From assembly GCA_947179485.1 (NCBI GenBank), contig OX359247.1:41516801-41580800 (forward strand): a stretch of DNA of 64,000 nt, written 5' to 3'. Shown one piece after another: positions 20,061 through 31,448 of the stretch. A model generated the notes under the pieces. The model was not told the DNA's origin. It made no database searches and saw only the letters and a list, made by a program, of their open reading frames with translations. Source of the stretch: Allacma fusca (taxonomy: Eukaryota; Arthropoda; Collembola; Symphypleona; Sminthuridae). The position numbers were made by a program, and so were the translations under genes. Numbering within the stretch: position 1 is the stretch's first letter; each line of letters starts with the position of its first letter.

Positions 20061-21198
20061 CAAATGATTCTATTGTAAAAAGTTTATCATCAACTTTTAG
20101 TAGTTGTTGATTTTCTGCTGTCTGCATTAAGTAGTGGTAACATAATTATCTAAAATTAGTTGTTACTTCGTTCATTCGTCAGTAAAATAATTAAAAGTAA
20201 TCTCCTTTATATATAATTGGCTGTTTCCAATGCCACCCTTGCCTTAGCACGTTTTAACAAGCTTCTGAGCAATACGTTGTAACTCCCTAGTTATTATTTG
20301 AGGTATTACCCAAAAAATTTACAAAGTTAATCCAAAGGCAGAAGTTATTTACGAATGTGTTTGCATGAAGTATTAAAACTTCAGCAATAATCTTTTTAAA
20401 TGAAATAACGATCGAACAAATACAAGCAAAGTGTATAGCATTTCCAGTGGCTTGAATCAATATAAAACTCAGTACCGTGTGGAAATGGAATTATTATTAT
20501 TCTTGTGAATGTAATCCCAACTGCTTTAGGATGGAAATCAAGCTCTTTTTATACTTCAAATATTTCAAGTTAAATTCTAGTTAAATTAAATAAAAAATGT
20601 ATAAAAATTTCTCAAAATCCTAAACGTTTTCACACTGTGCAAAAAAGTAGACTAAATTCCGAGTTGACCACATGAGTTTAAACAAATTTCAATTGTGAAT
20701 CTGTTTATTTTAGCAATTCAAAACTTATAAAGCTGGAACATACAATTATTATTTCTACAAGTTGGTTATCGATTGTTATTTTTATTTTTCTTATTGTTTG
20801 CTAATTGTCAGTTGACTTAAGGGTGGGGTAACTCTCCAATGTTTGCAAATTTCCTACGGAAATCTACACAGGAATAGTCATATCAAAATAACCTTCCACA
20901 AGGTTAAAAAATAGCTGAGCCAGAACCGATTTGTACGACATAATGGCTACTAATTGCCAAATACACATAAAAATCCCAAGTTATAGTAGCGAAAGCTACA
21001 AGGATGATTCCAATAAATTCCATTTTCATTAGTTAGTCGAAAACTTCCTGTAAGATTTAGATCTAAACTGTTTTCATTCAAGCTCAAGGTATCCCTACAG
21101 TCAAAACAGCACTCAAATTCTCTGTAAACTAAAATATTAGGGCTAGTTAAATTGACGGAAAAGCTCCCCAAAAAATCCGATATACATATTTTGACGCG
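20061..21198. other. Spacer between copies 12 and 13
   Basis: No coding exon was seen. Bases 20180-20740 duplicate 5830-6400 and 12690-13330. Bases 20750-21140 look unique in this window. The last 60 bases carry a weak version of the family leader (AATTGACGGAAAAGCTCCCC), with the copy 13 ATG following GACGCG. Confidence 0.55.
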
Positions 21199-22769
21199 AT
21201 GCTAACAAGGAATGAACTACGATTTAATCGGAGAACCTTCCGAATCTTATCCTCCCTACGTCTAATTCCCTTCGAATTTGATAAAAACGGTACTTTGATT
21301 TACGGCAAGGGCTCCACACGAAATACTATTTGGAAAATGTACTACTCACTTATGTGTATTCAATTTATATTCCTTTTATTTCGACTCCTTCAACGAATTT
21401 ACAGGAGAGAATGGAACTTATTTGAAATAGCAGAACATATTTATTTCACGGCCAGTTTCTTCACGACACTGTACTGGACTTCATTGATATTTCTGGTGGA
21501 GCCATCCTTTTTCACCCGTATCTTGAATCAAATTTCTGAAACATTTGTGGAAGGTGGGTGGAAAATTTTGATTAAACAATTTTTCGTACTGGTATTTAAT
21601 CCAATTATTGAAAACCTCTCACGAGAAAAATTTCATTCCCATAAAGAATAATTATTGTGGTAGCATTTATAAAACAAATTCAGAATTTCTTCTTATGCTG
21701 AATCTTCCTACATATTTTCTAAAATAATTACTGGCACTCAACGATGTATCTAGGTTAAAATTGTTTTGTGATTTCGTAACCTTGCTAATTTAAATTATAT
21801 TTCTGAAAATGTGCTCATACGTACATATGTAACTACTGTTGTTCCAAAATGATCGCAGGATCATCCAAGGATTTCTCGTCTCATTGGCGGAATTACACGA
21901 TGCAAGAGGTGCTCATCATTTTCTTCCCATTTTGCATATATACCGCGGCTTTCATTGGTTACCCAATTATATTTCTAATGAATCCCTCAGCAAAGCATTT
22001 CTGGTTTTCTGTTATCAATCCCAACTCATACCAACTCCCTTTGCTAGTCCTATTTCCACATGTGGAGGGATGTATTTTTTCTATTTTCGCTTCTGGGGCA
22101 ACACTCGGGATTTACGTACAACTCTTGTTCTTTGAAACCATTTCTCATAAAGTTAGGGCCGAAATGTCGAATTTAGGGTAATACTTTTACTTAATTTGCT
22201 TAACCTGCTTATCTGCTATTTGTTATTTAATTTTACGTAACCAATTATCGTCAAATCTTTCATTAAATTTTAGGATTCTCAAAGACAGGAATACATCCGA
22301 AGCTGGGATTATCAGGGGAATCAAAACCCTCCAAGAACTACAAATCTTCCTTCAGAATTTCAATCAAGTTTTTTCAAGTTTCATATTAACATTCAAAATA
22401 CTGGCGCATACAGTTAGCATTCTCTGCATTTTCATATCAATCAAAATCTACCGGACGAACCCAATACTAGCCCTGGTTCAGTTCCTGCTAGCTTGTGATG
22501 TAAACACTGTTTTTCTCACGCTGTACGATCGAGCATTTTTCATCCCATCGAAAATTAAAAGCCTCAAGAAAGCCGTCCTTTTAGCATCCAGTAAAATAAA
22601 CAGGAATGGGAATTTTCAGAGGATGGTTCATCAAACAATCAGGTCAATTCGTCCTTGTGGGATCAAAGTGGGTCAGTTCCATGTGTTTGAGAGGACTTCA
22701 ACCCCCAATTATGTCAATTTTGTGAAACGATCCTTGCAAGGGATGTTAGTTACATTTCGCTCGATTTAA
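21199..22769 (+). CDS. Array copy 13: putative 7TM chemoreceptor, intact, divergent subtype
   Basis: Exons are 21199-21553, 21859-22177 and 22274-22769, giving 389 residues plus stop. Intron 1 is 305 bp (GTGGGT...GCAG, phase 1) and intron 2 is 96 bp (GTAATA...TTAG, phase 2). Exon 3 has no early in-frame ATG and is easily missed, but is open from the acceptor to the TAA at 22767-22769. The subtype has LIYGKGSTRNTIWKMYYSLM near residues 33-52, and FLQNFNQVFSSFILTFKILA and VQFLLACDVNTVF in exon 3, where sisters have LSIQNFNQVFSN and ELLLAADVN. The IKSLKKAVLLASSKI, RPCGIKVGQF and RTSTPNYVNFVKR blocks are kept. Copies 4 and 8 are its decayed relatives. Receptor function is inferred from topology. 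Confidence 0.8.
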
Positions 22770-23371
22770 TTCCATTCTGATACTTACAGCGTAGAATTAC
22801 TCCTTTTTTTTTACCGTATTTACAAAATTAACCACAGGAGTGTTTTCTTAACACAGGAAATAAAATAAACAAAAGGGTTTTTTTCCCTTTTACAAAAAAT
22901 GAAGGCGACATTGATAAAGTTCTTTATTATTAAAAAATTAGAGGCTTCAATAACTAGTCTGATTCCTCCAGCAGTCATTTAGTTGGAAATTCGTCCCCGC
23001 CGAAGAAAAACATTTTGAAAGACACTTATTTACAGTGAGTATTTGGATATTCTAGGTTTGCTTCAAACCTAATAATGTCCACTTTACTAAATGTGCGGAA
23101 ATCTGTATACGAGGAAATGGCGTCATTTGCTCCGTCTCTTTCATTGAATAATGCGAACGGGGACTTGAGCCTAACCCTGTTTTTATATAAATTACTGTAC
23201 AGTAAACAATCCGTAATTTATTGTTACTAGTGTTTATGAAATTGAAATTATTTCCAATCAAGCCCTGTCATGATGATTGAATTAAAAACAACTTCCACAT
23301 AGTAACTGACATATTTGGACACGTTAGATTTGCTTGTGCCAGTCTTCCAAAATCCCATAAATTTTGACGAT
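22770..23371. other. Spacer between copies 13 and 14, duplicated at 25308-25931
   Basis: It is non-coding. Its sequence (CTTACAGCGTAGA, then an ACCACAGGAGTGTTTTCTTA segment, then a TTTTATATAAAT segment) is repeated in the same order between copies 14 and 16. This is one half of a tandem duplication of about 2.54 kb. The leader motif (CTTCCAAAATCCCATAAATT) precedes the copy 14 ATG. Confidence 0.7.
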
Positions 23372-24978
23372 ATGCTAACCAAGAGTGAACTCCGATATAA
23401 TCGTAAAACCCTTCAAATCCTCTCCTTCTTGGGTCTAATTCCATTAGAATTGGATAAAGATGAGATTTTGAGTTATCGCAAGGGTTTAAAACAAAATTCA
23501 ATTTGGAAAATTTACTACTTCATAATGTGCATTCATGTAATATTTTTGTTTTCCCGACTCATTCAGCAAATGTACCTGGAAATATGGAACTTGTTTGAAA
23601 TTGTCGAACAAATTTATTTCACTGCTATTTTCTTCACTGCATTTTATTGGACTACTGTGATATTTCTGGTGGAGCCATCTCTTATGCCCGCCATCTTGAA
23701 TCAAATATCTTTAACAATAAGGAAAGGTTGGTGTACGATTTTAATCAAATATCTTGCAATCACACCAAATTTTCTACTTAACATTTTACTTAGTGCATTA
23801 TTCTGCTTGGAAATATATTTTACCTCAAGCCCATACAAGAAATACTGATAAGGATTTGAGTTTTCTAAATTTTGTGAAGAATTCTCTCAATGATCTTGTG
23901 TATTTTTTTGACCTTTGTACTTCCACATTTCTGATCAAATTGCATCTGAAAGCCTGTCCTATGTAGATTCAGGATTTCAAAAATTAATAGTAATTATTGA
24001 AATCAAAAACATTTTTAAGAAAAATGGGAGCATTTTCCCTTAAAATCTGTATTTCATAATAATTGTTGGAATATAAATTGCAGGATCGTCCAATGATTTC
24101 TTAACCCATTCTAGGAATTACACTATGCAGGAGCTACTAATCATTTTCCTCCCTTTTTGTGTTTACACTACAGTGTCGATATTTTACCCGATTATTTGCT
24201 TGTTGAATCCCTCTGGAAAATTTTTCTGGTTTTCCATTATTAATTCGAATTCAAATAAACTCCCATTGCTTATTATATTTTCAATGGTTGAGGGATGCAT
24301 TTTCTCAATTTTCGCGGCTGGACCAGCCCTTGCAGTTTACATAGAACTCTTGTTTTTTGAAATGGTATTTCACACCGTAAGGACTGAAGTATCGAATTTG
24401 GGGTAATTACATAATATCTGAATATATAAAATAAATTTTCATTTCAAAAAATAATAATTTTTTACTGCTAACTGGTAAATTAATACTGGAATTTAAAATA
24501 CAGTAATGCTTCTGAAGCTGAGATAATCAGTGGAATCAAAATACTCCGAGAATTGCAGTTGTCAATTCAGAATTTCAATCAAGTATTTTCGAACATTATA
24601 TTGATATTCAAAATATTATCCCTCACAATTGCCATTCTCTGCATTTTCGTGGCAATCAGAATATTCCGGACGAATCCATTACTAGCTGCTGTTGAGTTGC
24701 TAATAGCAACCGATATAAACATAGTATTTCTGACGATGTACGATCGAGCATTTTTCATCCCTTCGAAAATGAAGAGCCTCAAGAAAGCCGTGCTTTTGGC
24801 ATCCAATAAAATACACAGGAATGAAACATTTCAGAGGATGGTTTGTCAAACAATATGGTCAATTCGTCCTTGTGGGATCCAAGTGGGTCAGTTCCATATC
24901 TTTGAGAGGACATCTACCCCAAATTTTGTGAATTTCGTCAAGCGTACCTTGCAAGGGATGTTGATAACTTGTACTTGA
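23372..24978 (+). CDS. Array copy 14: putative 7TM chemoreceptor, readable, with relocated exon 3 acceptor
   Basis: Exons are read as 23372-23726, 24084-24402 and 24504-24978, giving 382 residues plus stop. Intron 1 is 357 bp (GTTGGT...GCAG, phase 1) and intron 2 is 101 bp. Where the near-identical copy 16 has ACAG before exon 3, this copy has ACTG. The next AG lies at 24502-24503 and also gives phase 2, so using it would drop four codons and keep the frame. The protein begins MLTKSELRYNRKTLQILSFL and has IFRTNPLLAAVELLIATDIN, YDRAFFIPSKMKSLKKAVLL and RPCGIQVGQF, ending GMLITCT. Receptor function is inferred. If the new acceptor is not used the gene is broken. Confidence 0.68.
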
Positions 24979-25165
24979 TTAAATGCAGGAATAATCCTAC
25001 CAAACCCAGCACTACGTCTGCATTATTTAATTTTTGTTAAATTTAAAAAATCACCCTAAAACTCAAATATTTTGAAATGAGCCACCTTCAGAAAATTTTC
25101 AAGCCACACTTCGTCTGACGTTTTAGTGGAAATAAAATTCGATTTGTTTGAGTAAAAGTTTCGCA
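24979..25165. other. 3' flank of copy 14
   Basis: It is non-coding and similar to the flanks after copy 11 (19835-19975) and copy 16 (27545-27600). The shared words are AATGCAGGA and AATCCTA, with weaker similarity after that. Confidence 0.5.
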
Positions 25166-25307
25166 GGTTGTGTGTCAAAAAGTGAGGTCAATTCGTCTTT
25201 GTGGGATCAAACTGGGTCCGTTCCATTTTTTTGAGAGGACCTCAACCCCGAATTAAGTCAATTTCGTGAAACGATCCTTACAGGGCATGTTAATTACTTT
25301 CCTTTGA
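25166..25307 (+). pseudogene. Array copy 15: orphan tail of exon 3 marking a duplication join
   Basis: It aligns with the last 140 bases of exon 3, and best with copy 13 (shared AATTA-GTCAATTT-GTGAAACGATCCTT). It starts abruptly with no upstream exon 3. Since the following 620 bases repeat the copy 13-14 spacer, it is the left end of a tandem duplication whose break lay inside the copy 13 exon 3. Indels and stops are present. Confidence 0.8.
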
Positions 25308-25931
25308 TTTGATTCCATTCCGAGCTTACAGCGTAGACGTACACCATTTTTATCGTATTTACCAAATTAACCACAGGAGTGCTTTCTTAATACAGGAAAT
25401 AAAATAAACCCAAGGTTTTTTTCCTTTACGAAATATGAAATGAACATTGGTAACGTTCGTTACTATTTAAACATTAGCGGTTTCAATAACTTCCGTGATT
25501 TTTCAATAGTCATTTAGTTGAAAATTTGTTTCCGCAGAAGAACTGTACAATTATGGGACATTTTGAAACATATTATTGCACAGTAGTCATTTGGATCTTT
25601 CGTGTTTACTCAAAGCTAATAATGGCCACTTTGCTAAACGGGAGTAAATTATTTTACGCGGAAGTGGAGTCATTTGCCCCGATTCTATTTAATAATGGGA
25701 ACGAGGACTTGAGCCGAACCATGTTTTTATATAAATAGCTGTATTGTAATAATCGTAAACAATCCGTAAAAATATAGTTACCTACATATGTTTGTGGAAT
25801 ACAACTTATTTCCAATCAAGCCCTGTCATGATAGTTTTGCACTACAAACAACTTCCATATAGTAACTGATATATTCGGGCACGTTAAATTTGCTCTTGCA
25901 ATTCTCCCAAAATCCCATAAATTTTGACGAT
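25308..25931. other. Spacer ahead of copy 16, second half of the tandem duplication
   Basis: It is non-coding and colinear with 22770-23371. It includes the leader motif at about 25905-25930 (CTCCCAAAATCCCATAAATT) just before the ATG. Confidence 0.7.
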
Positions 25932-27544
25932 ATGCTAACCAAGAGTGAACTCCGGTTTAATCGTAAAACCCTTTAAATCTTCTCCTTCTTAGGTCTAATT
26001 CCATTAGAATTGGATAAAGACGAGATTTTGATTTATCGCAAGGGTTTAAAACAAAATTCAATTTGGAAAATTTACTACTCAATAATGTGCATTCATGTCA
26101 CATTTCTGTTTGTCCGACTCCTTCAACAAATTTATCTAGAAATATGGAACTTGTTTGAAATAGTCAAACAAATTTATTTGACGGCCGGTTTCTTCACTGC
26201 ATTTTACTGGACTTGGGTGATATTTCTGGTGGAGCCATCTCTTATGCCCGCCATCTTGAATCAAATATCGTTAACAATTAAGAAAGGTTGGTGTACAATT
26301 TTAATTAAATGTCCTATAAATAGACCGAATTTTATGCTTAGCATTTTACTTAGAAGATTATTCTGCAACGAAACAATTTCCCCATATGCCCATAAAAGGA
26401 ACATTGATAAGGATTCAGGTTTTTTACAATTTTGGGTGGAATTCTCTCACTGATCTTGTATATATCTTTCAATGACCTTCGTACGTCTACATTTCTGATC
26501 AAACTGCATCTATTTGTAAAAACGTGACACATGCGGATTCGGGATGTCAAAAAAATAGTGTTGAAATCAAAAACAATTTTAGGAAATATTGTAGGTATTT
26601 TTCCTCAAAATCTGTACTTTGCAATAATTTTTGCAATAAAATTTGCAGGATCGTCCAGGGATTTCTCGACCCATGCTAGGAATTACACTAAGCAGGAGCT
26701 ACTCATCATTTTCCTCCCTTTTTGCATTTTCACTACAGTTTCGATTATTTACCCAATTATTTGCTGGTTGAATCCCTCAGCAAAGTTTTTCTGGTTTTCC
26801 ATTATTAATCCGAATTCAAATAAACTCCCATTGCTTATTATATTTTCAATGGCTGAGGGATGCATTTTTTCAATTTTCACTGTTGGACCAGCCCTTGCAA
26901 TTTACATAGAACTCTTGTTTTTTGAAATGGTCTTTCATACCGTAAGGACTGAAGTATCGAATTTGGGGTAATTACATAATATCTGAATCTATAAAATAAT
27001 TGTTAATTTAAAAAACCAGGAATTTATTACAACAAACTGGTAATATTATTACAGGGATTTCAAATACAGTAATGCATCTGAGGCTGAGATAATCAGTGGA
27101 ATCAAAATACTCCGAGAATTACAGTTGTCAATTCAGAATTTCAATCAAGTATTTTTAAATATTATATGTACATTCAAGATACTGTCTCTTACAATTGGCA
27201 TTCTCTGCCTTTTCGTAGCAATCAAAATCTTCCGCACGAACCCAATATTAGCTCTATTTGAGCTACTAGTAGCAGCCGACGTAAACATTGTATTTCTGAC
27301 GATGTACGATCGAGCGTTTTTCATCCCATCTAAAATTGAAAGTCTCAAAAAAGCCGTGCTTTTAGCATCCAATAAAATACACAGAAATGAAAATTTTCAG
27401 AGGATGGTTCGACAGGCAGTGAGGTCAATTCGACCTTGTGGGATCCAAGTGGGTCAGTTCCATGTGTTCGAGAGGACGTCTACCCCAAATTTTGTGAATT
27501 TTGTCAAGCGTACCTTGCAATCGATGTTGATAACTTGTACTTGA
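25932..27544 (+). pseudogene. Array copy 16: receptor broken by one early stop, otherwise complete
   Basis: Exons are 25932-26286, 26649-26967 and 27055-27544. They would encode 387 residues, but codon 15 is TAA (25974-25976) where copy 14 has CAA. No other stop or frameshift is seen. Splice sites are sound (donors GTTGGT and GTAATT, acceptors GCAG and ACAG). No in-frame ATG follows until the first membrane segment (residue 52), so re-initiation would remove the whole N-terminal tail. Exon 3 keeps KIFRTNPILALFELLVAADV, YDRAFFIPSKIESLKKAVLL and RPCGIQVGQF. It is the tandem sister of copy 14. A single-base lesion could be a segregating null allele or a sequencing error. Confidence 0.8.
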
Positions 27545-27654
27545 TTAAATGCAGGAAGAATCCTATCAAACCCACCCCTGCCTCTGTATTGTATCATTCG
27601 ATTCAATTTTAAAAGCAACTAGGAAATTATATTAATTATAAAACCCCATAAATT

Positions 27655-28194
27655 TCCACTTGGCACACGGTGAGAAAATATCGTCAGGAGATAGTTCTTC
27701 AAAAATGTAAGACCGATTCGCCCCTTTGGAATTAAAGTGGATGTTGGAAAGGAAATCGTGTAACGTAGTTTGACGATGTTTAAAATCAAATCTACGCTCT
27801 CCCTCCTTAGCAAACTCATATTGGTCTGCGGTAAAGTAAAACTTCACATGGAAATCATATACATAGGAATTCCCTTGCAAGAAGAAGTAGAAAAGAATTT
27901 ATTAAAAACCAGAGGTTCTTTTCCCACAGGGGTTTTAAACAAAAGGCAATTTGGAATTTCCACTTCCTAATTATATCCATCCCTGTGACATTCTTTTTGG
28001 CTCGGCTCCTTCACCAATAATTATTATTATTGTACGCCCAAGAATGGGACAGCATGTGGGATAGCTTACAAGTCCACTTCACAGACTGTTTCTTCAAAGT
28101 GTTTTACAGATACTGAACGGCACTGATATTCCTGACTGAGCCTTCTCTTCTGACCGCCATCTTTAACAAATTTCCTCAAAATACTACGGACGGT
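27655..28194 (+). pseudogene. Array copy 17: last relic of the array (exon 3 tail, then exon 1)
   Basis: Bases 27689-27745 match the exon 3 tail in degraded form (GACCGATTCGCCCCTTTGGA). Bases 27905-28194 match exon 1 from GFKQ-like through IWNFHFLIISI and a WDSMWDSLQVHFT segment to a donor GTATGG. The tryptophan-aspartate-serine-methionine word and GTATGG donor place it with the copy 9 subtype. Stops and indels are present, and no exon 2 was found. No family sequence is seen beyond this point. Confidence 0.75.
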
Positions 28195-28852
28195 ATGGTT
28201 GGAAATATATTAATGATTACGAGATATTAGGGTGTACCTACTTAAATTGGAAGTAATTAATTCAAGGTGTGCTGAGCATTTAGCGTTTGTGGAACATTAT
28301 TTGATTTGATAGTAAATTAACTCCTTGAGAAATTGTCTTGTTATTTGTATTGACTCTTCGATAATTACAAAACATGTGCTCATTTCCCTTCAATTAATCC
28401 ACACTGTTTGTTTAAGAAAATTTTAATCGTTTGAATTGTAATAATTCGGACTTTAAGGGTAATCGTATACAAGTGTATGTCAAAATTGTAAGCGTTCTTA
28501 TTTTACCTCCTATACAAAATGTATTTTGACTCCTGTGAGCGGAACTATTAACGCTGGGTCGATCCATGAGACTATTTTTAGAAAATCTGGAGAAAGCATT
28601 GGAAGAAGGGGGTATTTCACTGGTCATTTAGCCTTTAAGCATGGGCTAGAGAGAGAGAAAATGATAAGAACCTGCCTGTATATTTGTATGCATTCAAATG
28701 AAAAAGCACACCTACGTACATATGTATCTGTAGAATGTGTATGGGGAAGCTCCGATCGTATAATTAATTTTGGCACACTTTCGCTAAATTTAGAGTATTT
28801 GAGCCTCCTCTGCCCACTGGATTGATGATCCCAAGAGCTCCGGAGATTTTAA

Positions 28853-28890
<38 letters not shown>

Positions 28891-31020
28891 GGGAAAATAA
28901 ACTTACACAGTGGAATTAATGCGCGGAGGTAAAATTGAGTTAGAGGAGTTGGGAAAGTTGCTAAGAGCTCTCTGGATGTGTGTCTGTTTTCCGTGTCATA
29001 TGTCACGCTGTGTTTGCTCAACCTCTCCCAAATTTGTAATATGAGTCGTTTTTGTGTATGAGGGAAAGGTCCTCTTGGGATTATTTATTTACGGCATGTT
29101 CTCTTTCAGTTCATTCGAGTGGAGTCACTTGTAGGAATTAATTCTGTAGGGATCTTACTCCCCTTTCACTTCAATACGAACATTCCCAGCTCACATTTTA
29201 CTCCTTTTGACACTTCCACCAAGCAAATATTTATGGGATTCCAATTTACATTTCATTTTTGGTGTCTGTGCACTTAACCTATTTTTTGCCCCCTAAAATT
29301 GAAATGAACTTTACTAAATGCTCATGTGCCTTCATAAACATTTACAGCTGGTAAAAAAAGGATTTTTTTTATGCAACCCCTCAGGGGACATTTAATTTCA
29401 CAGGCAGGGACACCGTTATAAGAATTTTAAAGACAACTTTGAAACTAGTCCATCTGAGGATGCTGGATTAGTGATCCATCAAAATTCTTATTGTTCCAAA
29501 TGCTACTAATTGTTAGCACTTATAAAAATTTACAAAGTCTGCACCAGCCCAGCCTTGAATCTTTTGTGGGACGTGGTTACCGGAGGGGAGCAAAGTCTTG
29601 AACGCACGAAATTCCACAAATTAAATTCAAATTAAATTTTAACACATCTCTCTGGAAATTAGGAGAAGGAAAGTAGTTTAGCAGAGCGGGGAAAGGAGAC
29701 AGTGGAAGAGGAAAAGGTCCAGCGGGTGGCATCTATTATCCCGTTCTCGTTCCTTCCGTGGACCTTCCCGGAAGCACTCACTGTCCTTGCGTGCCTCTGT
29801 CTACATCTCCCTGCAAAATCTCTATCAATATCATTGGACCGAATCTTCACCCAAATCCCCGACCCTCAACAAATTATTCAGACTTCCATGTCAACAGAAA
29901 TAAAACTCCCGAGCCTTATGTCAATATGTACATATGCTCAACTCCCTAACCGTACAGAGCTCCAGAGCCAGAGCTCCAGACCTTCACAAACGCCAATATT
30001 TGTTATAACGTTATTTCCCCGTAAATCCCATCTGGAGAAAAGTACAACTTATTCCCGTGTCCTTATGCCTAGCAACCAAAGTACTAAATTAGGAAACGTA
30101 AAATACTTCTTTAATTTCTAGTATAAAAAAATTGGATCCATGACCAAAATAGTTTTGATTGGATAATGACATTTTATCACATTGTGAGTTAAAAATCTTG
30201 CAAGATTAAAAAAAAATTTGAGAAAACGTATATAATTATATCTAATCATCATGGATGGGCCTTATAATTGATAATGAATCAGTGTTTCTATAATTTTGGA
30301 AGCTTAAACAATGTGGACTTTATGAGGCTCTGGCACCATGCGATTTAATTTTCCCCCGCCTCTAATTGATTAAAATTCCCCTCATTAATTATTATTGTCA
30401 GCCTGTAATCTCCGAATTCCCAAATGTAATAATTATAATAGGAATCCCAAATTTTTCCCCTTGCTTCCGAATGAAATCGTTACTCATGTATGTCATGTAA
30501 TCATCACTCATGAAATTGGAAATTGACATCTTTGCCAATTATAGAAATTTCAGCGTCAAGCTAAGCCCAAGCATTATACGAAAAATTACGTATGCCATCG
30601 GTGGGATTCGCTCAACTCTGAACGGATGACATGCCTGATGTAGTACGGGAGTCCTTCCGAGATCCCTGCAATGAATGGGAATGGAATGGTCCCATTCACA
30701 TTGGTGGGAGATTTTAATAAAAATGGAGTGACGTCGTCAGAGGCTGGGAAATTTTCCTTGGGAAGAAGAAAAAAAAAGTTTTAAAAAATTCGTGGCTTTA
30801 ATACTAATGATTGGGAGGGAGTAAAAAATTCATGTCTTAGAAAATACATGAGTATGGATTTTTGAGCATACGTGCGAAACGGGGAGCATGAGATTGAGCT
30901 TGTAAGTAGCTATATACTACGTTTGTATGTAATATAGGGAAATAGTTGAGGGAAAAGTTTTTGTTGAGGGAGAGAGAAAGGAAATAAAAAGTAGTTTATT
31001 TTATGACTTGTTTCTCTCTG
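28195..31020. other. Non-coding region right of the array
   Basis: No supported exon was found. The base composition is less AT-rich than the array. A (CA)n tract sits at 28854-28887. Open frames here (for example 29702-30121) have no recognisable domain and no splice or codon pattern that persuades me. Confidence 0.5.
28854..28887. repeat. (CA)n microsatellite
   Basis: Uninterrupted CA dinucleotide run of about 34 bp. Confidence 0.97.
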
Positions 31021-31082
31021 TGTAGAGTTTAGCTAGAAAGTTGCACTCGACCCTTTGGAGAGTGAGACGGAGGATTTTCGAG

Positions 31083-31171
31083 GAGAGAGAGAGAGAGAGA
31101 TGGGTTGTAGTAAGGAGAGTGAGAGAGAGAGAGAGAGAGTGAAAGAGAGAGAGAGAGAGAGAGAAAATTGG
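31083..31171. repeat. (GA)n-rich purine tract
   Basis: Three GA runs are interrupted by short non-repeat words. Together with the CT runs at 31259-31282 and 31406-31446 they form inverted purine/pyrimidine partners that could pair in single-stranded nucleic acid. Confidence 0.93.
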
Positions 31172-31258
31172 CGACAGATCGATAGCCCCAGCAGCTTCAA
31201 GAGACCTTGCACTCCCTCCATTTCCTATTCACAAGAAGATCCAATTCAAAGACCCATT

Positions 31259-31282
31259 TCTCTCTCTCTCTCTCTCTCTCTC
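31259..31282. repeat. (CT)n microsatellite
   Basis: CT run of about 24 bp. An apparent 154-codon open frame crosses this and neighbouring tracts but owes its length to the repeats. Confidence 0.95.
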
Positions 31283-31402
31283 CCTTCCCAAGACCAACTC
31301 CAGCGCCAACAACCTGCACAATTACCACAAGTTTCTTTTCCCGTCCCTTCCACACATCTACAGAGTCTTCTTTTGGCAGAGTCTTTGGAATTTCATCGAC
31401 TC

Positions 31403-31405
<3 letters not shown>

Positions 31406-31446
<41 letters not shown>
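31406..31446. repeat. (CT)n microsatellite
   Basis: Uninterrupted CT run of about 41 bp. Confidence 0.97.

Positions 31447-31448
<2 letters not shown>

Noticed and set aside
29702..30121. A 139-codon plus-strand open frame
   Set aside because: No domain, odd composition, and no splice or conservation evidence.
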